The notes: generated by a model from the letters alone, not told the origin. Positions 1 through 6,522 are shown, numbered from the stretch's first letter. The stretch is 7,436 nt of DNA from Prevotella sp. CAG:891 (GCA_000437675.1 FR901775.1:1-7436), one strand, 5' to 3'. Program-made: numbers and translations.

Positions 1-118
1 TTATAACCGAAATGTATGCTATAAATTGTTTGTCATAATATACAGAAACCATTGTCGAGGCATCCCCATGAATTGGCTACTGACCCGGAATAACCCGAAA
101 CGACACGATTTTCGGCTT

Positions 119-160
119 AAACAAAAAAAACCGAGGATATGTTTGCTGACACATCCTCGG
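119..160 (-). terminator. Intrinsic terminator of the tRNA-Ser transcript
   Basis: Read on the minus strand, an 8-bp perfect outer stem (CCGAGGAT pairing with ATCCTCGG) is extended by a further three pairs across a mismatch. It is followed at once by eight T residues and then GTTT. This is a textbook Rho-independent terminator. It lies about 45 nt past the 3' end of the tRNA and would end a transcript carrying the tRNA, together with any read-through from dnaA. Confidence 0.85.
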
Positions 161-204
161 TGAATGATTGCTGGAGATTTCATTAAAATGCTCCGTTAGA
201 AATG

Positions 205-292
205 CGGAAAGAGGGGGATTCGAACCCCCGAAACGCTTTAGGCGTTTACACGCTTTCCAGGCGTGCCTCTTCAACCACTCGAGCACCTTTCC
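205..292 (-). tRNA. tRNA-Ser, anticodon GGA
   Basis: An 88-nt class II tRNA read on the minus strand. The acceptor 5' strand GGAAAGG (292-286) pairs with TCTTTCC (212-206), leaving discriminator G at 205, the base expected for serine. The anticodon stem CACGC/GCGTG encloses the loop CTGGAAA, so the anticodon is GGA (258-256), reading UCC and UCU serine codons. A long variable arm (AAACGC/GCGTTT) marks it as a class II tRNA, and the T arm is GGGGG-TTCGAAT-CCCCC. The 3' CCA is not encoded (the genome continues CAT), so it must be added by the nucleotidyltransferase. It sits downstream of dnaA but has its own promoter-like element and a terminator. Confidence 0.97.
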
Positions 293-377
293 TTAGGTGT
301 TGCTATAGGCTTTGACGCTCACTTTGCAGCGTACGAACCTTCCTTTGGGAAGTGGGCATATCGCAACGAATTGGTTG

Positions 378-409
378 CAAATTTAAGATTTTATTTCTAA
401 ACAGCCAAA
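378..409 (-). promoter_or_regulatory. Predicted Bacteroidota promoter for tRNA-Ser
   Basis: On the minus strand TTTG (409-406) is followed after 20 nt by TAAATTTG (385-378). This matches the primary sigma factor promoter of Bacteroidota: -33 TTTG and -7 TAnnTTTG, about 19-21 nt apart. Initiation near 371 would give a leader of roughly 80 nt before the tRNA. Two short hairpins occur in that leader, with stems CTTCC/GGAAG at 339-352 and ACGCT/AGCGT at 315-332. The promoter begins only about 35 nt past the dnaA stop codon, so the tRNA can be made independently of dnaA. Confidence 0.6.
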
Positions 410-443
410 TATTTTCGGCCTTGCTTGGGCATTTGGCAGGGAG

Positions 444-1826
444 TTAGCACTGAAGCAGCATTTCGATTTCTTCTACTTCGCGACGGAAGGACTTGTCGAC
501 ACCCAGACGGCAGCTGACCTGATTGCAGGCATAGAGTACGGTGCTGTGGTCGCGCTTGCCGAACATACGGCCTAACTGGCTGTAAGTGGTGTCGGTGTAT
601 TTGTGACAAAGGAACATGGCGAGCTGACGGGCTTGCACAATGACTTGCTTGCGGCTTTTCGACACTATTTCCTTTTGCTTGATGGCATAATGCTTACACA
701 CCACGGCTATGATGTCGTCATTGGTGATTTCCTTTTGCTCTAAACTGACGGCACGCGACACGACGCGCTGGGTGAGCTGTAGGTCGATTTCGCAGTTGTC
801 GACTACGGAATAGGCCATGATGGAATTGACAATGCCTTCGATTTCGCGCACACTGCACTCCACGTTTTGGGCTATGTACTGCACCACGTCGGGCGGAATG
901 ACCAGTCCGTCGCGGCGAATTTTCGAAATGAGAATGTCGCGACGCAACTTGGTATCGGGCTTTTCCATTTCGGCAGTCATACCCCACTTAAAGCGTGTGA
1001 GCATGCGGTCTTCCATGCCTTCGAGCAGCACGGGGGGACGGTCGCAGGTCATGATAATCTGTCGGCTGTTTTGCTGCAGGTGGTTGAATATGTGGAAAAA
1101 GGCTTGCTGCGTTTTGGTGGTGGTGATTTCCTGAATGTCGTCGATAATCAGTACATCGATGGTCTGATAAAAGTTGATGAAATCGTTGGGTGTGTTGTGC
1201 AGCACCGAGTCGGTGTACTGGGTTTTGAACACGTGTGCCGACACAAAGAGTACGCGCTTTTCGGGATAGAGTTCGCGAATGCGTACGCCGATGGCATTGA
1301 CGAGATGGGTTTTGCCTACCCCACTCGGCCCATACAGGAAGAAGGGGTTGAAGGTGTTTTTTCCCGGATTTTCGGCAATGCTGAGTCCGACGCTGAGGGG
1401 GAGTTTGTTGCTCTGTCCTTCTACAAAGTTTCGGAAGGTGTAGCGCGGATTAAGCTGCGGATCGAGTTTGGGTAAGGGTCCGCGGTTCTGCACGGTGTTG
1501 AGCGAGTTTTTCTCGACCGTTGGCTGTGGGGGTGCGGTTTTGAGAATCGGCTCGTTCTGAATGTTACCCACCGGTTCGGGCGGCAACTTGTATTGAAGTT
1601 TCAATCCCGGTCCGTAGATCTGCGACACGGCTTTCATGAGATAAGCGGCGTAATGCTGGTCGAAATATTCGGCAAAATATTTGTTGGGCACGCCAACCGT
1701 GAGCATACCATTGTTCACACCCATACACGAAAGAGGCTCGAACCAAGTGGTAAAATGTTGGCTCGGGATAGCATTTTGTATGATATTCAGGCAGTTTTGC
1801 CATGCATTCGGGTGGGATGTGTCCAT
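444..1826 (-). CDS. dnaA: Chromosomal replication initiator protein DnaA
   Basis: DnaA binds DnaA boxes at the origin and, as an ATP-bound filament, opens the duplex and helps load the replicative helicase. The 460-residue protein has the complete architecture. Residues about 1-75 form N-terminal domain I (WQNCLNII...FTTWFEPL), and residues 80-115 a variable linker. The AAA+ core has the initiator motif FVEGQSN (134-140), Walker A GPSGVGKT (166-173), Walker B VLIIDDIQ (225-232), an arginine-finger region TRFKWG around R278, and sensor II in SVREIEG (325-331). Domain IV carries the DNA-binding signature DHSTV (426-430). Length and motifs are normal and nothing looks broken. The start is supported by a good N-terminal match to the family and by a promoter 31 nt upstream. 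No Shine-Dalgarno sequence is present, as is usual in Bacteroidota. No strong terminator follows the stop, so some read-through into the tRNA is possible. Confidence 0.98.
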   Translation of the reverse strand: MDTSHPNAWQNCLNIIQNAIPSQHFTTWFEPLSCMGVNNGMLTVGVPNKYFAEYFDQHYAAYLMKAVSQIYGPGLKLQYKLPPEPVGNIQNEPILKTAPPQPTVEKNSLNTVQNRGPLPKLDPQLNPRYTFRNFVEGQSNKLPLSVGLSIAENPGKNTFNPFFLYGPSGVGKTHLVNAIGVRIRELYPEKRVLFVSAHVFKTQYTDSVLHNTPNDFINFYQTIDVLIIDDIQEITTTKTQQAFFHIFNHLQQNSRQIIMTCDRPPVLLEGMEDRMLTRFKWGMTAEMEKPDTKLRRDILISKIRRDGLVIPPDVVQYIAQNVECSVREIEGIVNSIMAYSVVDNCEIDLQLTQRVVSRAVSLEQKEITNDDIIAVVCKHYAIKQKEIVSKSRKQVIVQARQLAMFLCHKYTDTTYSQLGRMFGKRDHSTVLYACNQVSCRLGVDKSFRREVEEIEMLLQC

Positions 1827-1856
1827 TGTTGGGGTGGGATTGTAAATTCGGGACTA

Positions 1857-1887
1857 CAAAGTTACATAAACCGAACACTCTTGCAAA
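1857..1887 (-). promoter_or_regulatory. Predicted dnaA promoter
   Basis: On the minus strand TTTG (1887-1884) lies 19 nt upstream of TAACTTTG (1864-1857), a perfect fit to the Bacteroidota -33/-7 consensus. Predicted initiation near 1850 leaves a 5' leader of about 25 nt before the ATG at 1826. The DNA just upstream (about 1889-1923) is strongly A+T-rich and could act as an UP-like element. I see no consensus DnaA box here that would indicate autoregulation. Confidence 0.65.
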
Positions 1888-2163
1888 GCATTTTTCTATT
1901 TTATTTAGTTTGAGTAATATTTTGCAAGGGTGCGCTATGGGGCGATGTAGCGGGTGTGGTATGTAGGGTGCGTGAAAGAGGTTTTTTGTTTTTTAAAGAA
2001 ACCGTGGTTTGATAGGCCGCATGGTGGAAGCCCTAAAAACATATCCCTATTTCACTTTGTTGAATCGCTGAAAATGGTGGTGGAAGTGCCTGTAAATAAA
2101 GGGTTTTCCTGCTATTTTCGAAGGACGAAAAAAGTGGAGGTGCGATATCGAGTGGCTGAAAAA
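1888..2163. other. Intergenic stretch with no recognised gene
   Basis: Between the dnaA promoter and the plus-strand promoter at 2164 there are about 275 bp in which I recognise no gene. Short open frames on both strands (for example 1954-2208 plus and 2033-2269 minus) give compositionally odd, cysteine- and phenylalanine-rich peptides with no family resemblance. They run through the promoter at 2164-2196 and are most likely chance. The left end is A+T-rich. I looked for an origin (clustered TTATCCACA-type boxes) and did not find one. Confidence 0.5.
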
Positions 2164-2196
2164 TTTGGATTTGGCGGTGTTTGTGTGGTATCTTTG
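2164..2196 (+). promoter_or_regulatory. Predicted plus-strand promoter in the dnaA-mlaD gap
   Basis: TTTG (2164-2167) is followed after 21 nt by TATCTTTG (2189-2196), matching the Bacteroidota -33 TTTG and -7 TAnnTTTG pattern. The bases after the -7 box (CATTCGCA) also resemble the usual start region of such promoters. It points away from dnaA, opposite to every gene in the window, and no recognised plus-strand gene follows it. It would therefore drive the candidate small RNA at 2203-2440. Confidence 0.55.
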
Positions 2197-2257
2197 CATT
2201 CGCAATAAAGGCTTTACTGTGCAGCAGCATTGATAAGCTGCACCTCAGCCTCAGCAG

Positions 2258-2302
2258 ATGAAAAAACAAATTACTCTTATTGATTCATTCAGCGTTCTTT
2301 GA
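2258..2302 (+). CDS. Possible 14-residue peptide within the candidate RNA
   Basis: An ATG frame encodes MKKQITLIDSFSVL and then TGA, beginning about 55 nt after the predicted plus-strand start site. The Met-Lys-Lys opening and A-rich codons look like a plausible start, but a frame this short occurs easily by chance. It has no run of one amino acid that would suggest a classic attenuation leader, and no downstream plus-strand gene for it to regulate. I list it only because it sits inside an otherwise unexplained transcript. Confidence 0.12.
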   Translation: MKKQITLIDSFSVL

Positions 2303-2400
2303 CATTTTGATACAACAGAAAGTAAGGCAGGTAGGCCTGTCTGAAAGCCCAAAAGAAGGAGCGGCGTGATGGATACGTTTTACTAACAAACGAGAGGCGG

Positions 2401-2440
2401 AAAAAGCGGCAGCAGAATGTTGTCGTTCTGCTGCCGCTTT
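2401..2440 (-). terminator. Strong hairpin terminator of the amidase-MCE operon
   Basis: A perfect 15-bp inverted repeat (2403-2417 with 2426-2440; arm AAAGCGGCAGCAGAA) encloses an 8-nt loop. Read on the minus strand it is followed by TTTTT formed by 2405-2401, giving an intrinsic terminator about 87 nt after the MCE gene stop codon. Because the stem is symmetrical, it could also stop plus-strand transcription from 2203, although the T tract on that side is weaker. Convergent units sharing one hairpin are a common economy. Confidence 0.8.
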
Positions 2441-2526
2441 CGTGCTTGCGAACCGGCGGTTTGCGAATGAATGCCGCTTCGTGTTTGCTGGTGCATAAGG
2501 CCATGCTTATGTGTGGGGCCTCAACT

Positions 2527-3444
2527 TTATTTGTCTTTACGTCCGAACACTGAGAAGTGAACGTAGCGCTTGGGATGTGCCTTGAGGTCGATCATGAGTG
2601 AATCGGCATTGCGCAAGGTTGAGTTGAGATTGTCGTAAACACCGCGATCGTTGAGGAAAAGACCGAGCGTACTGTCGGTTCCCTTGAGCTTGCGGTCGAG
2701 GTTTTCGGCCATATCGCCCATCTGCTTCGAAAGGTTGTGTGCACTTTCAATGGTTTTGTTTACATTGTTGAGCGTGGTCTGCACATCAAGAGCGGCCAGA
2801 TTGGCTGAAAGTTTTTCTGCATTGGCCGATGCTTTCTTCAAACTGGCGAGGGTGGCGGGAATGTCGCCCTTCATCATCACGTTGAGCTGCTCGGCACTTT
2901 GCTTGAGTTCGCCGGTAAGGGCTGCTGTGTTTTTGAGCGTTTGCGCCAGTGCGGGGTCGGCTAACAGTTTGTTGAGATTCTGCATGATAGAATCGAGCTG
3001 GGGCACCATCTTTTCAATGGCGGGTACCATGGTTTGTACCTTGTCCATCATGCCTTTGTGAATATCGCCTGCAAGGGTGTCGCCCTGTTCGAGGTTCTTG
3101 GCAGGATTGGGACCCATGAGGAGGTTCATTTTCACGCCACCCATGAGGTCGGTTTCGAGTTCGGCTGTGGTGCCTTGTGCCACGCGCATTTCGTCGTCGA
3201 GTTCAATGCCGACTACGACATTATCGCAGCGCTGGTAATCGTAGGCAATGCTGCGGACAATGCCGACAGGATAGCCATTGGCATAAACGGGATTCGACAC
3301 TGAAAGACCTACAACGTTCTTGAACTTTACGTAATAGGTATTAGTGGATTGAAAAACATTGATACCCTTGAGGAAATTGAGTCCTATAAACAGCAGCACA
3401 AGGGCTACTACAGCGGTAAGGGCAATTTTAATTTCTTTCTTCAT
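2527..3444 (-). CDS. MlaD/MCE-family lipid-transport substrate-binding protein
   Basis: A 305-residue MCE protein. Such proteins form membrane-anchored rings or tubes in the periplasm that pass phospholipids or other lipids between the inner and outer membranes, working with an MlaE/MlaF-type ABC transporter. One N-terminal transmembrane anchor (residues about 7-26, ALTAVVALVLLFIGLNFL) is followed by a single MCE domain (about 36-113), with the typical VGLSVSNPVYANGYPVG segment at 45-61 and LETDLMGGVKMNLLMG at 96-111. A long helical, coiled-coil-like C-terminal part (about 126-290) contains the common STLGLFLND segment (258-266). It lies 78 bp after the amidase gene on the same strand, so the two are probably cotranscribed. 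The permease and ATPase genes are not in the window. The family is certain; the lipid substrate is not. Confidence 0.92.
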   Translation of the reverse strand: MKKEIKIALTAVVALVLLFIGLNFLKGINVFQSTNTYYVKFKNVVGLSVSNPVYANGYPVGIVRSIAYDYQRCDNVVVGIELDDEMRVAQGTTAELETDLMGGVKMNLLMGPNPAKNLEQGDTLAGDIHKGMMDKVQTMVPAIEKMVPQLDSIMQNLNKLLADPALAQTLKNTAALTGELKQSAEQLNVMMKGDIPATLASLKKASANAEKLSANLAALDVQTTLNNVNKTIESAHNLSKQMGDMAENLDRKLKGTDSTLGLFLNDRGVYDNLNSTLRNADSLMIDLKAHPKRYVHFSVFGRKDK

Positions 3445-3522
3445 TGTATGGTGAATGAGGTTGTACTTAAAGGATTGGGATGCCCATGATATGGGGGGAG
3501 TGGCGGCGCAGAAGCGTAGGGC

Positions 3523-4980
3523 TTACTTGCGTTCGGCTGCACGGGCTTGCTTAATGGTTACTTTCTGACCATTGAGAAAGGCTACCATATAGGCATCGGG
3601 GAGTTTCTTCAACACTCCGGGCATGGCGCGATGTGCTTCGGCATAGTTCGTGAACGAACCGTGATAGTATTTATAGAGGTTGCCTTCTTTCACTCGCTTT
3701 ACGGTGAGTCCCTTGAACTGGGGGTCGCGGGGCGAAATTTCGCGAGTTCCGGCTGCCAGTTGAATGCAGTAGGTTACGACATTGCCGAGCATGGGACGCT
3801 TTTCCTTGGTTGTACGTTCGGCTTTCTCGGCAGTTCGCTTTTGGGTGATGGCGCGGGGGGCCGATTTCGTACGGAGCGGCTTGGCTACGTGCGTGGCGGC
3901 GTGTTCGCTGTGTTCGGCAGGCTGCGCGGTTTTCTCGTGTTGCTTGGCGGACGTTTCGTTGCGCGGCTCTTCGTCATTGCGCTGAGATGACTGGTTGAGC
4001 TGGCTTGTCGGGACAACATTCACGGGCACCACTGCAGCGTCGCGGCTTTCAGTTTCTGTTTTGACTGAACTGCGTGTGGCATTCGATGGGGTGCTTTCCT
4101 TGTCGTCGCGGCTTTTTTCAGTGCGCGATTGTTTTTCTTTTTGGTTTTGCGCGGCTTCGCGCTGTTTGAGCGGAAGGTCGGCGGGCAAATCGTGCTTGCG
4201 CCGGTCGTGCTGGCGACGGTAGGCAAGGAAGCCGTTGTAAATGCTGCGGCTGAGTTCCTGCTGTCCGGCTGCGGAGTTGAGGTAACGCTCCTCGGAGGGA
4301 GTGGAAATGAAACCTAACTCGGTGAGGACTGAGGGCATGGAGGTGTTGCGAAGCACCAAAAAACCGGCTTGATGTACGCCTTTGTCGGGGCGGCCGACCG
4401 AACGGTACTGACGTTGAATGCAACGGGCCAAATCAACGCTTTGCTTCATGTAGCGGTCCTGCATGAGTTCGAATATCACATAGCTTTCGGCTTTGTTGGG
4501 ATTAAAACCTTTGTAAGTTTGCTGGTAATTGTCCTCGAGCGTAATGACGGAGTTTTCGCGTTTGGCTACATCGAGATTGGCCGAGGCGCGCGCCATACCG
4601 AGCGTGTAGGTTTCGGAACCATAGGCTACGGCTCCCTTGGGAAGGGAGTTGGTGTGAATGGAAATAAACAGGTCTGCGTGATTGGAATTGGCTATGTCGG
4701 CGCGGCGCTGCAGGGGAATGAACACGTCGCGTTTGCGGGTGTAAATAACCTTGACATCGGGGCAGTTTTCCTCGACCAAGCGTCCGAAAGCCAGAGCCAC
4801 GGAGAGATTGATATTTTTCTCTTTCGAAAAAGAACCTACGGCACCGCCATCGTGTCCGCCGTGTCCGGCGTCGATTACGAGTGTAAAATTACGTTTTTCT
4901 TTGTCAGCAACCGCATTTTGTATGCCGAATGAGAGAAATAGAACAATATATATGTATTTCCAAATAGCTTGATGCTTCAT
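3523..4980 (-). CDS. Secreted N-acetylmuramoyl-L-alanine amidase with C-terminal SPOR-like region
   Basis: A zinc amidase (Amidase_3 family, AmiA/B/C type) that cuts the bond between N-acetylmuramic acid and L-alanine of peptidoglycan in the periplasm, typically for daughter-cell separation. The 485-residue protein begins with a hydrophobic signal sequence (about 1-26, possible cleavage after AVA). The catalytic domain spans about 32-256. Likely zinc ligands are H40 in IDAGHGG, E54 in SKEKN and H109 in SIHTN, and the catalytic glutamate is E221 in VLTELGFIS. A highly charged, Glu/Lys/Arg/Thr/Ser-rich linker of about 140 residues (258-398) follows. The C-terminal part (about 402-478, YCIQLAAG...YKYYHGSFTNYAEAH) resembles a SPOR domain, which binds denuded septal glycan. 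The linker and SPOR-like end make it longer than a minimal amidase. It is the first gene of a likely operon with the MCE gene. Confidence 0.93.
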   Translation of the reverse strand: MKHQAIWKYIYIVLFLSFGIQNAVADKEKRNFTLVIDAGHGGHDGGAVGSFSKEKNINLSVALAFGRLVEENCPDVKVIYTRKRDVFIPLQRRADIANSNHADLFISIHTNSLPKGAVAYGSETYTLGMARASANLDVAKRENSVITLEDNYQQTYKGFNPNKAESYVIFELMQDRYMKQSVDLARCIQRQYRSVGRPDKGVHQAGFLVLRNTSMPSVLTELGFISTPSEERYLNSAAGQQELSRSIYNGFLAYRRQHDRRKHDLPADLPLKQREAAQNQKEKQSRTEKSRDDKESTPSNATRSSVKTETESRDAAVVPVNVVPTSQLNQSSQRNDEEPRNETSAKQHEKTAQPAEHSEHAATHVAKPLRTKSAPRAITQKRTAEKAERTTKEKRPMLGNVVTYCIQLAAGTREISPRDPQFKGLTVKRVKEGNLYKYYHGSFTNYAEAHRAMPGVLKKLPDAYMVAFLNGQKVTIKQARAAERK

Positions 4981-5037
4981 AAAGTGAATTGTGAGGATGA
5001 AAACGGAATACTAAAATGCCGTTTCCTGTATGCGGTG

Positions 5038-5045
5038 CAAAGTTA
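5038..5045 (-). promoter_or_regulatory. Predicted -7 element for the amidase-MCE operon
   Basis: TAACTTTG on the minus strand (5045-5038) is identical to the -7 box of the dnaA promoter in this window. Initiation near 5031 would give a leader of about 50 nt that contains a 6-bp inverted repeat, AAACGG/CCGTTT (5001-5024). I see no TTTG at the expected -33 position (about 5065-5068 reads GGGG on the plus strand), so this is only half of the consensus and weaker than the other promoters called here. Confidence 0.45.
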
Positions 5046-5145
5046 CAATTTTTTCTGAGCTGACGGGGTGCTACATGGCGAAATTCGGAGGCGAAGCTCG
5101 TTCGGCACAAAAAAGTGGACTTGTGCGCTGCTAAAGGTGTGGCTG

Positions 5146-6522
5146 TCAGTTGCGTATGCGCCACTCCTGCGGATAGAGATTGTTGGCGCGCGTTCCGAGA
5201 TTATTGGCAAAACCTAAGGGATGGTTCTGATAGGTGATCAGCACATAGCCGCGAGGGGCTTCGGCTGGGAGACAAAGGGCTTCGCGACGCAAATAGCTCA
5301 AGGCTTGTTCCAAACTGAGTTCAACGGTGGGAAAGGCTTCGCGGTTTAACGCTGCCGACAGGGCGAGGTGATGCTGCGGAATGAGTTTGCGACCTTTTTC
5401 TTCGGCAAGGGGTACGCCGACGGTGAGCGCGCGCACGGTTTCGGTGATGCTGCGAACATCGGCTACCAGGCTTTGACGCACGGCGGCAAGTTGGCCTTCG
5501 CCTACGGGCAACAGTTTAAACTGCTCGGCGGGCTGTATCCATCGGGCGGCTGCGGCGGCGTTCTTGACAGCGGAGCTGGACTCGGAACCGCGTTTGCGCT
5601 TCTTTTCTTTCATCACCGGGGCCTCAGCGGTTTTGCGCAGCAGCGAAAGGAAGAGACCTTCGCCTTGGGTTCGGTGGGGGAAGAAATGATAGACGTGAAG
5701 ATTGCGTCCGGTGGTATCGCCGCTGATTTTCCATTCGGTGGGTACGGGGAGTTCTACGGTTTCGGCACCGAGTTCGCGACAGATGCGGTAGACATTGTCT
5801 TCGTTTTCGGCGCGATTGTAGGTGCAGGTACTGTAAACGAGGTAGCCGCCTTGGCGCAAGGTGGGCCAAATGTCGCTGATGATTTGCCATTGGCGTTCGG
5901 CACAGTCGGCTACGGCTTGAAGCGACCATTCAGTGCGGGCGTTTTCGTCTTTACGGAACATGCCTTCGCCGGAGCAGGGCACGTCGGCGGCCACGACATC
6001 GAAGAAACTGCCTAAACCGGCAAACTCGGCGGGATAGGCTGAAGTTACTACGGTGTCGGGGTGTCCCCATTTCGCCAGATTCTCGGCCAATATCTGGGCG
6101 CGTTGGCGAATGGGTTCGTTGGCCACGAGCAAATGTTCGGCGGGCAACAAACTGCGCCACAGGGTGCTTTTGCCGCCGGGGGCTGCGCAGAGGTCGAGTA
6201 GGCGGTGGGGCTGAAAGTCGGCTACGATGCGCCGGTAGGCTTGCTCAACAAACATGGAGGCGGCTTCCTGCACGTAATAGCAGCCGGCGTGCAGCAGGGG
6301 GTCGTAAGTAAAACGTGGACGGGCGGCGAGATAGCATCCTGCGTCACACCAGGGCACAGCGCCGACTTCGGCTTCGGGCAGGGTTTCGACGGGTTTGAGC
6401 GGATTGCGCCGTATGCTGACCGGGGCTTCGCTGCCGGTGAGTGCGGTGCATAGCGCCGAGGCTTCGTCGGCTCCGAGCAGTTGGGTTATTTGGGTGATAA
6501 AGTCGGCAGGTAACTGTGACAT
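5146..6522 (-). CDS. RsmF-like rRNA (cytosine-C5) methyltransferase, NOL1/NOP2/Sun family
   Basis: A SAM-dependent enzyme predicted to methylate C5 of a cytosine in 16S rRNA, by analogy with RsmF (YebU, C1407 in E. coli). From the chosen start the protein has 458 residues. It carries the SAM-binding motif LDLCAAPGGKST (109-120), catalytic motif IV ADVPCSGEGMF (179-189, Cys183) and motif VI STCTYNRAENE (231-241, Cys233); this two-cysteine arrangement is typical of the family. The C-terminal part (about 325-458) ends in GFANNLGTRANNLYPQEWRI, the RNA-binding tail region seen in RsmF-type enzymes. The open frame extends 37 codons upstream to 6633, but that would overlap the end of thyA, and the extra residues look like translated intergenic DNA. 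MSQLPADFITQI matches the family N-terminus. A 77-bp gap separates it from thyA, so cotranscription is likely. Confidence 0.93.
   Translation of the reverse strand: MSQLPADFITQITQLLGADEASALCTALTGSEAPVSIRRNPLKPVETLPEAEVGAVPWCDAGCYLAARPRFTYDPLLHAGCYYVQEAASMFVEQAYRRIVADFQPHRLLDLCAAPGGKSTLWRSLLPAEHLLVANEPIRQRAQILAENLAKWGHPDTVVTSAYPAEFAGLGSFFDVVAADVPCSGEGMFRKDENARTEWSLQAVADCAERQWQIISDIWPTLRQGGYLVYSTCTYNRAENEDNVYRICRELGAETVELPVPTEWKISGDTTGRNLHVYHFFPHRTQGEGLFLSLLRKTAEAPVMKEKKRKRGSESSSAVKNAAAAARWIQPAEQFKLLPVGEGQLAAVRQSLVADVRSITETVRALTVGVPLAEEKGRKLIPQHHLALSAALNREAFPTVELSLEQALSYLRREALCLPAEAPRGYVLITYQNHPLGFANNLGTRANNLYPQEWRIRN

Larger units (their letters stand above)
2203..2440 (+). ncRNA. Candidate small RNA or orphan leader, about 240 nt
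   Basis: I do not recognise this as a named RNA family. The case for a transcript is positional. A good promoter lies just upstream, with initiation expected near 2200-2204. Several hairpins follow: a perfect 7-bp stem GTGCAGC/GCTGCAC (2219-2243), a 7-bp stem AGGCAGG/CCTGTCT with a TAGG loop (2325-2342), and a CGTTT/AAACG stem (2376-2392). The region ends in a perfect 15-bp hairpin (2403-2440) that could end transcription. No long open frame exists; the only start-to-stop frame I noted encodes 14 residues (2258-2302). I checked by eye for tmRNA, SRP RNA, RNase P RNA and common riboswitch signatures and saw none. A 6S-type RNA cannot be excluded without a covariance search. On the plus strand the last hairpin has only a short T run (TTTCGTGCTT), so the 3' end is uncertain. 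Confidence 0.35.

Noticed and set aside
1..118. Left edge searched for a gene end or promoter
   Set aside because: I see no open frame of useful length and no full TTTG/TAnnTTTG pair; only a weak CCGAAA/TTTCGG inverted repeat near 95-116.
77..286. Minus-strand open frame of 69 codons
   Set aside because: It runs through the tRNA-Ser gene and its terminator, so it is not a protein gene.
1088..1100. DnaA-box-like TGTGGAAAA within dnaA
   Set aside because: It is a single near match inside a coding region with no neighbouring boxes, so chance is the best explanation.
867..1475. Plus-strand open frame of 202 codons opposite dnaA
   Set aside because: It lies wholly antisense to a certain dnaA and has no recognisable domain; long shadow frames are expected opposite codon-biased genes.
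1954..2269. Two overlapping open frames on opposite strands (1954-2208 plus, 2033-2269 minus) in the dnaA-MCE gap
   Set aside because: Both give odd Cys/Phe/Pro-rich peptides without known relatives, and both cross the plus-strand promoter at 2164-2196. Kept as non-coding.
4369..4932. Plus-strand open frame of 187 codons opposite the amidase gene
   Set aside because: Antisense shadow of the amidase catalytic domain with no promoter or family resemblance.
5101..5127. GCACAA/TTGTGC inverted repeat after the methyltransferase stop as a terminator
   Set aside because: The stem is only 6 bp, the T run lies within the loop and arm instead of after the stem, and no U tract follows it.
5368..6015. 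Plus-strand open frame of 215 codons opposite the methyltransferase gene
   Set aside because: Its glycine- and phenylalanine-rich composition is what antisense reading of this gene produces, and the sense frame has clear catalytic motifs.
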